A stretch of 64,000 nt of DNA from Methanoplanus limicola DSM 2279 (GTDB taxonomy: Archaea; Halobacteriota; Methanomicrobia; Methanomicrobiales; Methanomicrobiaceae): assembly GCF_000243255.1 (NCBI RefSeq), contig NZ_CM001436.1, positions 62,692 through 126,691 on the forward strand. Reading direction: 5' to 3'. The translations under genes were made by a program, and so were the position numbers. The notes beneath the pieces were generated by a model. The model had not been told where the DNA came from and did no database searches. It was given only the letters and a program-made list of their open reading frames with translations. Positions 7,935 through 16,102 of this stretch are shown here, piece by piece (positions within the stretch are counted from its first letter, which is position 1; every line of letters starts with the position of its first letter).

Positions 7935-8315
7935 ATGAAAGAACAGACAGAAATTGGAAAATTAAAAGAAGGCCGCTACGTTGTAATCGAAGATGAACCA
8001 TGTAAAATTCTCGCAATTGCCACCTCAAAACCCGGAAAACACGGTGCTGCAAAGTCAAGAATTGATGCAATGGGAATATTTGACGGAGTAAAGAGATCAA
8101 TCGTTCAGCCGGTTTCAGCAAAGACCTACGTCCCGATTGTAGAGAGAAGAAGCGCGCAGGTTATATCAATAGCCGGCGACACAGTCCAGTTAATGGATAT
8201 CAAGGATTTTGAGATGTTTGAGATGAATATTGGTGCTGACAAGGCTGCAACACTTGAGGCCGGTTCAGAGATTCCATATATTTCATCACTTGGAAAGAAG
8301 AAACTTGACAGTTAA
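7935..8315 (+). CDS. eif5a: Translation initiation factor aIF5A
   Basis: A 126-aa protein with the hypusination loop SKPGKHGAAK (the second Lys is the one modified in the family) in the N-terminal SH3-like domain and an OB-fold C-terminal domain (VQLMDIKDFEMFEM). It relieves ribosome stalling at difficult peptide sequences. The ATG at 7935 is chosen over an upstream TTG at 7926 because MKEQTEIGKLKEGRY matches family starts and because a TATA-like stretch (tagatataac, about 7907-7916) sits about 25 bases before it, indicating a leaderless transcript. Agmatinase follows after five bases, linking this factor with polyamine synthesis. Confidence 0.95.
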   Translation: MKEQTEIGKLKEGRYVVIEDEPCKILAIATSKPGKHGAAKSRIDAMGIFDGVKRSIVQPVSAKTYVPIVERRSAQVISIAGDTVQLMDIKDFEMFEMNIGADKAATLEAGSEIPYISSLGKKKLDS

Positions 8316-8320
8316 ATAAA

Positions 8321-9190
8321 ATGCAATACTTTCTAAAACCTTTTTTTGCAGATGCTGAATGCGCTTACGAAGACGCTGATTACATAATATTCGGTGTCCC
8401 TTACGACGGAACGACATCATACCTTTCAGGAACCAGACTCGGCCCTAAGGCAATAAGGGAGGCTTCCTGGAATTTCGAGACATATCTCCCGGATTTTGAT
8501 CTGGACATCTCAGAGATAGCCATATGCGACATGGGAGACCTTGAAATATCAACCGTTCCTGAGATGGTCATATGCGAAGTTGAATCTGCAGTGCGTGATT
8601 TCACGGAAGAGAACAAATTTCCGGTAATCCTCGGGGGGGAACATTCACTCACCATTGGCGCACTGAATGCCATAAGGCCCGAATGCTATGTCGTATGCGA
8701 TGCCCACCTGGATTTAAGGGAGGAATTCGGCAGCACACCTTTCAACCACGCCTGTGTCACCAGAAGGGCATTCGATATGGGCGCGGAGATATTTATCATC
8801 GGTGCACGAAGCGGACCTGAAGAAGAATTCCGGCTTGCAGGGGAGAATGAAAGAATTCATCTTTACACTCCGGACGATGTCAGAAGAAGAGGCATCTCCG
8901 GAATATGTGATGAGATCATCAGTATAATCTCCGGAAGAAAAACCTATCTCTCTATTGACGCGGATGTCATAGACTGTTGCCTGACTCCGGGACTGGGGAC
9001 TCCCGAACCCTTTGGGCTTGATACCTTTGACATAAGGGACCTTGTCAGAAAGATCGGCCCGTATGCATCTGCATTTGATTACGTAGAGGTATGCCCGACA
9101 GATTCAGGTCAGACTGCTACGGTTGCTGCAAAAATTATCCGTGAATTTATTGCAGTTCACAGCATATCTGCAAAAGAAGTACAGAACTGA
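8321..9190 (+). CDS. speB: Agmatinase (ureohydrolase)
   Basis: A 289-aa arginase/agmatinase family enzyme. The binuclear Mn ligands are visible as GGEHS, DAHLD and SIDADVID, all in family order, with FNHACVTRR between. Agmatinase makes putrescine and urea from agmatine; in archaea the polyamine supply also feeds the (deoxy)hypusine modification of aIF5A. It starts five bases after aIF5A, so the operon pairs the factor with the pathway for its modification. A GGAC-AAA-GTCC hairpin followed by seven T lies about 95 bases downstream. Confidence 0.92.
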   Translation: MQYFLKPFFADAECAYEDADYIIFGVPYDGTTSYLSGTRLGPKAIREASWNFETYLPDFDLDISEIAICDMGDLEISTVPEMVICEVESAVRDFTEENKFPVILGGEHSLTIGALNAIRPECYVVCDAHLDLREEFGSTPFNHACVTRRAFDMGAEIFIIGARSGPEEEFRLAGENERIHLYTPDDVRRRGISGICDEIISIISGRKTYLSIDADVIDCCLTPGLGTPEPFGLDTFDIRDLVRKIGPYASAFDYVEVCPTDSGQTATVAAKIIREFIAVHSISAKEVQN

Positions 9191-9285
9191 GAGAAATAAA
9201 CCGGAACTCAAGAGAAAGTCCTGAAAAAACAGAATATTAATTTCAATAAATTTCAGTAATGTTCAGACCGGAATTTATACCACCC

Positions 9286-9303
9286 GGACAAAGTCCTTTT
9301 TTT
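9286..9303 (+). terminator. Hairpin plus T-run after speB
   Basis: ggac-aaa-gtcc is followed directly by ttttttt. A short stem with a U-run fits intrinsic termination of the aIF5A-speB transcript. The gene on the other side is convergent and ends at 9344, so a terminator is expected here. Confidence 0.5.
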
Positions 9304-9343
9304 ATTCCAGAGATGTCCGGGATTATCCTTAATCTGACAAAAA

Positions 9344-10111
9344 TCAGACATAACTGGACGGGATTTTAATCTCAATCTTATAGGACTGAAGCATATTGGG
9401 ATGAATTATGAAGTAATAATTGCCGAATCCCTCATAAAATTCATGTCGCCAGATGAACTCCTCAAATTCACCCCTCGCAATTGTTGCCCCGGATTCATCC
9501 ACTCCCTCAAGAAGTGCTTCCTCCGGGAAAGGAGCCTCAGTCATTGTATTAAGGACATATTCAACGCCGTTTGGCTTGTCGGCATTCATCACCTGAATAT
9601 TTACCGAAGGTGTGAGGTAAAACTGCTGACCGGCCTCTGCACCCTCACCACCAACTGATCCAAAGCCCTCCAGCGTCACATCCATAATCCAGTAAGGGTA
9701 CGGAATATTGAAGATCTGGGTTGTAGCATCCCACTGCCCGTTGATCTCGGCATATGTGACATATGTCTCATTTATCTCCTCATCGGCAGGCACATTGAAA
9801 CCAAAGTCTTTGAGCTGAGACTCCCACTGCATATTATATGTGGAGGGATCGACAAACTGCACCTCTTTAGGAGTAAGACCGTCCCATTCGGGAGTAGCTG
9901 CCGCTGTAGGTTTTACTGAAAGGGAAGGGGAATAAGGATTATCCATAGCGCCCTGCGGAACAGGGATCTGCTGTGGAACGGTAATTGTATCATTTGAAGT
10001 TTCAGGCAGGGGAATAATCGGATCTCCGTTTATCAGCGGCTTTACAACAAGAGCCAGAATAAGAACTATGGCAATTGCACCGATAAAAAATATTAAATCC
10101 TGCCTTTCCAT
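9344..10111 (-). CDS. Membrane-anchored extracytoplasmic protein, function unknown
   Basis: A 255-aa protein that I do not recognise. Residues 7-26 (IFFIGAIAIVLILALVVKPL) form one membrane helix; it is followed by a Pro/Ser/Thr-rich linker and a soluble domain with many aromatic and acidic residues, so the bulk probably lies outside the cell. No cysteine is present in the soluble part and no catalytic motif is evident. A TATA-like ataaataaaa stretch lies about 25 bases before the ATG, consistent with a leaderless single-gene transcript. Confidence 0.7.
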   Translation of the reverse strand: MERQDLIFFIGAIAIVLILALVVKPLINGDPIIPLPETSNDTITVPQQIPVPQGAMDNPYSPSLSVKPTAAATPEWDGLTPKEVQFVDPSTYNMQWESQLKDFGFNVPADEEINETYVTYAEINGQWDATTQIFNIPYPYWIMDVTLEGFGSVGGEGAEAGQQFYLTPSVNIQVMNADKPNGVEYVLNTMTEAPFPEEALLEGVDESGATIARGEFEEFIWRHEFYEGFGNYYFIIHPNMLQSYKIEIKIPSSYV

Positions 10112-10237
10112 GGAAACAATATGGTTCTGTTTTTATTTATAAGTAATTTCAGCGACAAAAAAAGTCGGTTTTTTATAATCACAACTGATTAATTCCGGAT
10201 GACCATTTACAGATGACCACCGGCACATTCAGAAACT

Positions 10238-11266
10238 TTAACCCCTAAGCTCCTCCCAGAATCTGAGAAGGCCGAAACAACCTGAGAGCATCATATCGCC
10301 ATACGGTGCCGCCTGATATGCATCCGGCAGCAGCTTAAATCTGTTAGGGCCAGTAACTGCAATATTATCTGTAAGAAGAGGCTTTCTTACCTCTGCACCG
10401 TGTCCGTTGTCATCAAATACTTCCTTCCCGGAAATTGTACCTCTCTTAAGCTCCTCAATATATTTAAGCAGACCGGCCGTTGAGAGCCTCCCCGTATGGT
10501 GCTCAAAAATACCATAAATTTCCGTGCCTTTAATCGTAAAAACAAGAGTATGCCCGTTTCCGGCATTGACAAGCACAAGGCCGGATTCAGACATCTTCTT
10601 CACGACAGGATCGCATAACGCACCCATAATTGCCGCAGGTCCGGTATCTGTTACAAGACTTCCCGGCGCCTGCTTCAGGACAGACCGCATCCTTGTCATT
10701 GAAGGATGCGGAGGATCTGACGTAAGGGAATTGAGCACCCAGTCATTCTCATCCAGAAGTTCTCTGAAGAGATTCATCCTGTATATCCTGTTGCTCATAT
10801 CCGGAGAATACCCGTGATCCTGAACTGCAAAGGCAAAATTTTTGGGATAATCAAGGGAGAAGGAGTCAAAGACACCTTTAATCTCCCTCTCCATAAAATC
10901 CCTGGTCTCAATAACAACTGCATCAGAAGGTGCACAGGACGTAATTTTAATTCCCTTCTCGCGAACTGAATCAGCATTGTCCCTTATGGTAAGTGCGGCC
11001 TCCTCAGTTGCTGTCACCCCAGTACCGGAATTAACTGCGTGCATAATCGCAGCAACACAGTCCCCGCCACCCATAGTAAAACCTTTCAGATGAATAGGCC
11101 GGCCGGTTCTCACCGCAGCCATGATCTCCTTTCCGACAATGACATTCGGGGAAGGGAGAACAAATTTCACAGAATTTTCAACGGATTTTTCCGGATCAAA
11201 AAAAAGAATATCCTGAGTTCCCTTCCCTACATCTATAGAGAGAATATCCCTGTCGATATCAAACAT
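10238..11266 (-). CDS. DUF1786 protein, ASKHA-like ATPase fold
   Basis: A 342-aa protein of the DUF1786 family, in databases often labelled 'pyruvate formate-lyase activating enzyme related'. It opens with DILSIDVGKGTQDILFFD and has LVLVNAGNGHTLVFTIKG near residue 235, which resemble the two phosphate-binding motifs of the actin/Hsp70/sugar-kinase ATPase fold; this is my reading, not a stated annotation. The start at 11266 is preferred over the longer frame (11320) because the family begins at MFDIDRD and this places it four bases after the nrdD stop. Position after nrdD suggests a supporting role for that enzyme. Confidence 0.7.
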   Translation of the reverse strand: MFDIDRDILSIDVGKGTQDILFFDPEKSVENSVKFVLPSPNVIVGKEIMAAVRTGRPIHLKGFTMGGGDCVAAIMHAVNSGTGVTATEEAALTIRDNADSVREKGIKITSCAPSDAVVIETRDFMEREIKGVFDSFSLDYPKNFAFAVQDHGYSPDMSNRIYRMNLFRELLDENDWVLNSLTSDPPHPSMTRMRSVLKQAPGSLVTDTGPAAIMGALCDPVVKKMSESGLVLVNAGNGHTLVFTIKGTEIYGIFEHHTGRLSTAGLLKYIEELKRGTISGKEVFDDNGHGAEVRKPLLTDNIAVTGPNRFKLLPDAYQAAPYGDMMLSGCFGLLRFWEELRG

Positions 11267-11270
11267 ATAA

Positions 11271-14200
11271 TCATACCCGAATTCCGCTGTCAACCGGAGA
11301 GAATACCGGTTCCTTATCATCTTCAGGCTTATATTCGGTAAACTGTTTTAAAGATACTGTAAGATCTCTTGTGAATGCAAAATATCCGATCTGGGTATTT
11401 TTACAGAGATTCATAGCCATATCCATAAGCCCTCTTGGATCAGGCCTTGCCTCCCCAAGCCAGATATGGAATATATTACCGCCGTCAACTATAGGGAAGA
11501 AGACATGTTCAATCTCCATTCTCTTTGTAAGGGTTACATCGGCTCCGGGAGAGACATGGGTGCCGTTTGTGTAGTAAACCGGAAGATCAAAGGACTCACC
11601 CAGATTTTCAAGAGCAGATTTGAGATCTCCTTTTACAACATCAGCCGCATAATCGTGGAAATTATCTTCAATGAGATCAGCCACTGCAAACCTCTGTCCG
11701 GTTGTCTCCGCAGGGGTTCTTGCAAGGGCAATGGTCATCCCCTGCCTTGATGAGATCTCCTTTGCATAAAGCTCCATCTCAGTCATTGCACGTACGGCAA
11801 GCTTAAATGCCTCGCGGTTTTCATGCAGTTCATATCCGGTATGATGCTTAACCATCTCATTTACGCCGACAATACCGACAGTATAGACCAGACCTTCAAG
11901 GTCCACCGCAACCTCACCCCTGATCTCACTGTCAGGATCGTTTGGATCCTTTGGCCTCTGCATTGCAAAGGGCATACGGCCCTTTGCGCGGATATTGTCC
12001 ATCCAGCGTCTCTTTATCTTAAAGATCTCAGTGGCAACATCCATCAGCCTCTTAAGTTCGGAGAATAATGCCTCATCGCTGCCTTCAGCCTTGTATGCAG
12101 CCCTTGGGCAGTTGACTGAGACGACCTGCCATGAACCCATCGAGAAATGCTTCCCGTCTTTAAATATGAGTTTATCATCAAAATGATCGTCATCATCAGC
12201 CATTGATGAGAACTGGTAGGCACAGCACTGATAGCACGATATACCCTCTCCGGCACCCCTGTATGCAGGAATCTGATTGTCATAATATGGTGTGCCGTAC
12301 TTGGATGCAAGTTCAAAGGTCAGCAGGTACAAATCCCTGTACGAAGGAATTCCCGGATTATTACGGTTGAACTCCTCATCCTCTTCCATGAAATCCGGCT
12401 CAATGCTCACTTCAGGCTTTGGGAAATTAAACGGCTTGCCCCAGTAATCACCCTCAAGCATGACTTCCATAAGCGCCCTGAAAAGGAGGCGGACCTCCTT
12501 CTCGAAATCACCGTAAACCTTCAGAGGGGCCTGTTCACCATCCCATATTTTACCTTTGTATATGCATGGTTTATCTTTCCAGAGTTTAGGAACGCCCGGG
12601 CTTAACTGCACTGAGGAGAAGACGACCTGACCACCTCTTGCAACCATCATCTGTGTCATCTCATAGACAAACATCTGCATCAGCTGCATAATGGATTCAT
12701 AATCCAGACCTTCAAAATATGGCGCAAGGAATGTGAGGAAGTTGTAATAACCCTGCCCTCCGGCGAAATTTGTCTGAGCACTGCCCAGAGCCTTAACTGC
12801 ATGAAGCACTGCCACTTCAGCCCTCTTTGCCGGGCCTGCAACCGAGGCTTTGGTTCCGTTTCCGTCCGGCATAAGGCCATAATAGAAGAAGTACCTGAGG
12901 TCCCAGTCCTGACAGTTATGAATCAAAAGCCCGTCTGATGCAAAAAATGTATGGCTCTCTTCACTTCCGTCACCTTTCAGGAAGAAATCATAAACATACG
13001 ACCCAGAGGGCGTATCAGGCTCAACTGAAACCACACGTTCCGGTCCGCCGGCTTTTTTGATCTCATGACAGCCTGCAATAAAATTGTCAATATGGGCCTG
13101 ACGTTCATCGAGGAATGATGCATATTCTGAGAATATTTCAACATTCTTTCTGCCCTGGAACTGAACCCGGTACAGCGTCCGGCGCCCGGAATCTTCACTG
13201 TACAGTTCTGTAATATGTGGATTTATTCCAAGTGATGTCAGAAGAAGACTAAGCTCCTGGCGAAGTGACTCAGAAGCAGTTGTATAATTAACAATACAAT
13301 CAGATTTTTCCGGCCTGTAATATGCAGATCCATCTCCGGTAAAGAGTGCTGAGAGGAATTCACGCAGCAGGGCATTATCAGCATGATAGACTATCCATGG
13401 CAGGCGTTTCTGCACACTTCCTTCAGGAATATTAAAGACAAACCGGAATAGCAGATAAACCAGCTTTCCTCCGAAATATACCTGTAGTGCACGCTTCTTT
13501 TCAACTTCTACACCATAAATTGTGGTTATATCATCAACAGGCTGTGTAACTGTTGCAAATGTATTCAGGGTCTCCGTTACTGATGCCTGGATTGCTGCTG
13601 ACTGGTGGTTTTCTGTGATAGCGAGATTATACTGTCCCTTTTCAGGGTAAGCATTGTAATTTCCTTCTGATACAAAGAAACCAAGCAGACGCATAAGATC
13701 AGGAGTAACAGGAAGAATGGCTGGGAGATCATGAGTGCTTCCGGTCGCCCCAACTGTAATACCTGATCTCTCAGCTATCCCGTAATGATTACAGAACTCA
13801 AGGTAATGCCTGATTGGCATTATACCCCTGGAATACCACTGCTTCTGGTGGGTGATGCCAAGAGCCTCTGAGATTCCCTGGAATGATTCAGCTTCACCAG
13901 CCTCCACAACAGAGGAGAAATATTCTCCGGCTCCCCGTACATAAATCCCTTCCAGCAGGTCATCGGGAACAGATGTAATCAGTTCATGAATGAGATCAAT
14001 CTCACTGACAGGTTCGCCACGGACAGAATCTGAATCTGAGATTGCATAGAGTATATCACCCTTTACTATCTCCTCTGCTTTCCTGATAACCATCCCTTCA
14101 TCTTTCTGCACAGGAATCCTGTGCTCTTTTGTGACGGACAGTGAGCGACCACCCGATGTCTTTATCCGGATCAGTTCTCCGTCATTCACCTTACGCCGGG

Positions 14201-14909
14201 TAACCTTATCCACACAGGCCCAGCCCTTCTTTGTAAGAAGTTCAAGATCATCAGTATGCAGGGTATCTCCTGAGAAGAGCAGTTCATCAGGCCGCACACT
14301 CCGGATACGGCCGGCAGATCTCATTGGAATGACAGTGCTGCCGTCAATGCAGAACGGTCTTGTGCCAAAATACTCAAGGTCATGAATGTGCATATCACCA
14401 CGCAGGTGGTAATCCGCAAGTTCCGGAGGCAGCTGGAGGAGATACTGCTCTTTGCTTATCTTGTCAGCCTTCTTCTTATGCGATGTCTCGGCATTTTCCT
14501 GAAGGTTTGCATTATCCTTGGACTCAAAACCCTTTCCGACATCAATCATATGAGCATCATAAACAGGCGTGCCCACTCTTGTAAGAACATTCCTGTATTC
14601 ATGAAGATCATTTTCAATGAGTGTAATATTCAGAATTTCCCTGATCAAAGGTCCGCTCAGAAATTTAAGTCCCATTTTAAGGATCTTCTGCTCAACATTT
14701 CTGGCAATATCCCTTGCAAGCTCCTCATCTGCTGCTTTCCCCCCATAAAACTCCTCTAAAAGAAGTGATTCCTTCAGAATCATCCGGACTATTCTCTCCC
14801 GGTCCCAGTCAATTATATGGCCGGTTGAAGTCCTGACTTTCGGAAGCGGAGGGAGAGTAAATCCATCAAGGGTCTTCTGTCTTGAGGCCCTGTTCTGTTC
14901 TCCCGGCAT
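11271..14909 (-). CDS. nrdD: Anaerobic (class III) ribonucleoside-triphosphate reductase, with intein
   Basis: A 1212-aa precursor; after removal of an intein (residues 187-665) the spliced product would be 733 aa. The extein matches class III NrdD: HIHDLEYFGTRPF joined to CQDWDLRYFFYYG, GEGISCYQCCAYQFSS and EHVFFPIVDGGNIFHIWLGE. The enzyme makes deoxynucleotides without oxygen by radical chemistry. Oddly, the protein ends about 30 residues after YFAFTRDLTV with no four-cysteine zinc site and no RxxGY glycyl-radical loop, which I expect in this family. The NrdH-like redoxin gene lies three bases upstream and DUF1786 follows, so this is a three-gene operon. No activase gene (nrdG) is in the window. 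Confidence 0.88.
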   Translation of the reverse strand: MPGEQNRASRQKTLDGFTLPPLPKVRTSTGHIIDWDRERIVRMILKESLLLEEFYGGKAADEELARDIARNVEQKILKMGLKFLSGPLIREILNITLIENDLHEYRNVLTRVGTPVYDAHMIDVGKGFESKDNANLQENAETSHKKKADKISKEQYLLQLPPELADYHLRGDMHIHDLEYFGTRPFCIDGSTVIPMRSAGRIRSVRPDELLFSGDTLHTDDLELLTKKGWACVDKVTRRKVNDGELIRIKTSGGRSLSVTKEHRIPVQKDEGMVIRKAEEIVKGDILYAISDSDSVRGEPVSEIDLIHELITSVPDDLLEGIYVRGAGEYFSSVVEAGEAESFQGISEALGITHQKQWYSRGIMPIRHYLEFCNHYGIAERSGITVGATGSTHDLPAILPVTPDLMRLLGFFVSEGNYNAYPEKGQYNLAITENHQSAAIQASVTETLNTFATVTQPVDDITTIYGVEVEKKRALQVYFGGKLVYLLFRFVFNIPEGSVQKRLPWIVYHADNALLREFLSALFTGDGSAYYRPEKSDCIVNYTTASESLRQELSLLLTSLGINPHITELYSEDSGRRTLYRVQFQGRKNVEIFSEYASFLDERQAHIDNFIAGCHEIKKAGGPERVVSVEPDTPSGSYVYDFFLKGDGSEESHTFFASDGLLIHNCQDWDLRYFFYYGLMPDGNGTKASVAGPAKRAEVAVLHAVKALGSAQTNFAGGQGYYNFLTFLAPYFEGLDYESIMQLMQMFVYEMTQMMVARGGQVVFSSVQLSPGVPKLWKDKPCIYKGKIWDGEQAPLKVYGDFEKEVRLLFRALMEVMLEGDYWGKPFNFPKPEVSIEPDFMEEDEEFNRNNPGIPSYRDLYLLTFELASKYGTPYYDNQIPAYRGAGEGISCYQCCAYQFSSMADDDDHFDDKLIFKDGKHFSMGSWQVVSVNCPRAAYKAEGSDEALFSELKRLMDVATEIFKIKRRWMDNIRAKGRMPFAMQRPKDPNDPDSEIRGEVAVDLEGLVYTVGIVGVNEMVKHHTGYELHENREAFKLAVRAMTEMELYAKEISSRQGMTIALARTPAETTGQRFAVADLIEDNFHDYAADVVKGDLKSALENLGESFDLPVYYTNGTHVSPGADVTLTKRMEIEHVFFPIVDGGNIFHIWLGEARPDPRGLMDMAMNLCKNTQIGYFAFTRDLTVSLKQFTEYKPEDDKEPVFSPVDSGIRV
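12915..14351 (-). mobile_element. Intein with LAGLIDADG homing endonuclease inside nrdD
   Basis: Codons 187-665 of nrdD encode a 479-aa intein. It starts with Cys1 (CIDGSTVIP), has a block B-type TKEHRIPV, and ends FASDGLLIHN with the penultimate His and terminal Asn; the +1 extein residue is Cys (TGT at 12912-12914). Two LAGLIDADG helices are visible as LLGFFVSEGNY and LREFLSALFTGDGSAYY, so a homing endonuclease may still be active. All splice residues are present. The site lies in a highly conserved substrate-domain segment, as is typical of inteins. Confidence 0.93.
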
Positions 14910-14912
14910 CAG

Positions 14913-15182
14913 TTAATCACCTTTTATAAGAGGAAGGACAGTATCCGCATTTACTGAACCCTCTTTAAATATCTCTGATGACGTAAGGAAAGTATCCCCC
15001 ACCTGAAGAACCGGCGCTTCCCTGACAAAGACATTGTTAAGGCGAAGTTCGGTCATATTAACGGGATCTGAGAGATCAAGTTCAGAATATTCAAAACCGT
15101 TTGCTTTAATAAAAGTCTTCAATATTTCACAATTTGGACAGATTTCAAGAGTATATACTACAATATTTAAATTTTCTCCCAA
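14913..15182 (-). CDS. nrdH: NrdH/glutaredoxin-like redoxin
   Basis: An 89-aa thioredoxin-fold protein with the redox pair CPNC at about residue 15 (VVYTLEICPNCEILKTF) and a REAPVLQVGDTF cis-proline segment. It would pass electrons to ribonucleotide reductase; in Methanosarcina a NrdH-like protein serves the class III enzyme. Translation starts at a TTG (15182), supported by a ggagg Shine-Dalgarno eight bases upstream. Its stop is three bases before the nrdD ATG. Confidence 0.85.
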   Translation of the reverse strand: MGENLNIVVYTLEICPNCEILKTFIKANGFEYSELDLSDPVNMTELRLNNVFVREAPVLQVGDTFLTSSEIFKEGSVNADTVLPLIKGD

Positions 15183-15550
15183 TAAAAAAACCTCCGGTAG
15201 ATAGCTATTACATTATTGTTTATGATGGCATAAAACCATACTCATCCGAGCCGATCAAAGGATTTATCCCTGATATGACAGAGGCTTAAAAAATATAATA
15301 TATCGCTATTTTCAGGAAATTGCGGCCGAACTCCAGAGATTAAATTATGTACAGTCTGCTGCACCGGGTTTACTGTTTACCTGATAAGATAATACTTACG
15401 GGCGGCAGGAGATCATATCAGATAATAGCCCGTTACAGGGAATTCTTCAGCAGACCGGCACTTAATTAATTTCAGGATGCCAGTGACCACCAATATTTCA
15501 CCGGAAATATTGGAATGATTCATCTTAACTGCCGCACAAATATTAATCAT
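15183..15550. other. Intergenic region between divergent nrdH and thpR
   Basis: A 368-base gap holding the promoters of the two divergent units. An AT-rich stretch near 15290-15310 (aaaaaatataatatatcg) could be a TATA region. I see no RNA gene or convincing small reading frame. Confidence 0.4.
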
Positions 15551-16102
15551 ATGACAAGGGTATTTGTGGCAATTGAACTCCCGCAGGAGATAAAGGAGCA
15601 GTTTCATGCAGTTCATGGCAGACTGAAAGAATCAGATGCAAAACTTACATTTGTAAATCCGGATATTGCACATATCACCCTGAAATTTATAGGAGAAGTG
15701 AACGAGGAGAAACTCAGTGAAATTATCACAGCCCTCAAAAAACTTACCTGTGAATCTTTTGAGATGGCCACCGGAAAACCGGAGCTGAACAGCAGGAAAA
15801 ACCCGCGCATAATATGGATTTCATGCACTGACAAGGGGGAATCTGAAAAACTCTTCAGCGCCGTTGAGGAACTGCTCAGTCAGGCAGGAATACCAAAGGA
15901 GAAGAGAGATTTTAAAGCACACGCAACTCTCGCAAGAATAAAAAAATACTCCCCGGGATTAAAAGAGATAATATATCAGAATTCAGACGGATGCTTCTGT
16001 TTCAGCCCGGACAAATTTAAGGTATCAGCAATATACCTGAAAAAGAGCACACTGACACCACAGGGGCCGGTGTACGAAGATATTCTGGAGGTAGAGTTTT
16101 GA
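15551..16102 (+). CDS. thpR: RNA 2',3'-cyclic phosphodiesterase (2'-5' RNA ligase family)
   Basis: A 183-aa 2H phosphoesterase. Both catalytic HxTx motifs are present: HITLKFIGE near residue 43 and HATLARIKK near residue 128. Members open 2',3'-cyclic phosphate ends of RNA. The start MTRVFVAIELPQE at 15551 matches the family; a longer frame from 15515 is not supported. The last bases overlap the start of the CCA-adding enzyme gene, whose TTG at 16099 overlaps this TGA; the pairing with a tRNA 3'-end enzyme fits RNA-end processing. Confidence 0.9.
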   Translation: MTRVFVAIELPQEIKEQFHAVHGRLKESDAKLTFVNPDIAHITLKFIGEVNEEKLSEIITALKKLTCESFEMATGKPELNSRKNPRIIWISCTDKGESEKLFSAVEELLSQAGIPKEKRDFKAHATLARIKKYSPGLKEIIYQNSDGCFCFSPDKFKVSAIYLKKSTLTPQGPVYEDILEVEF

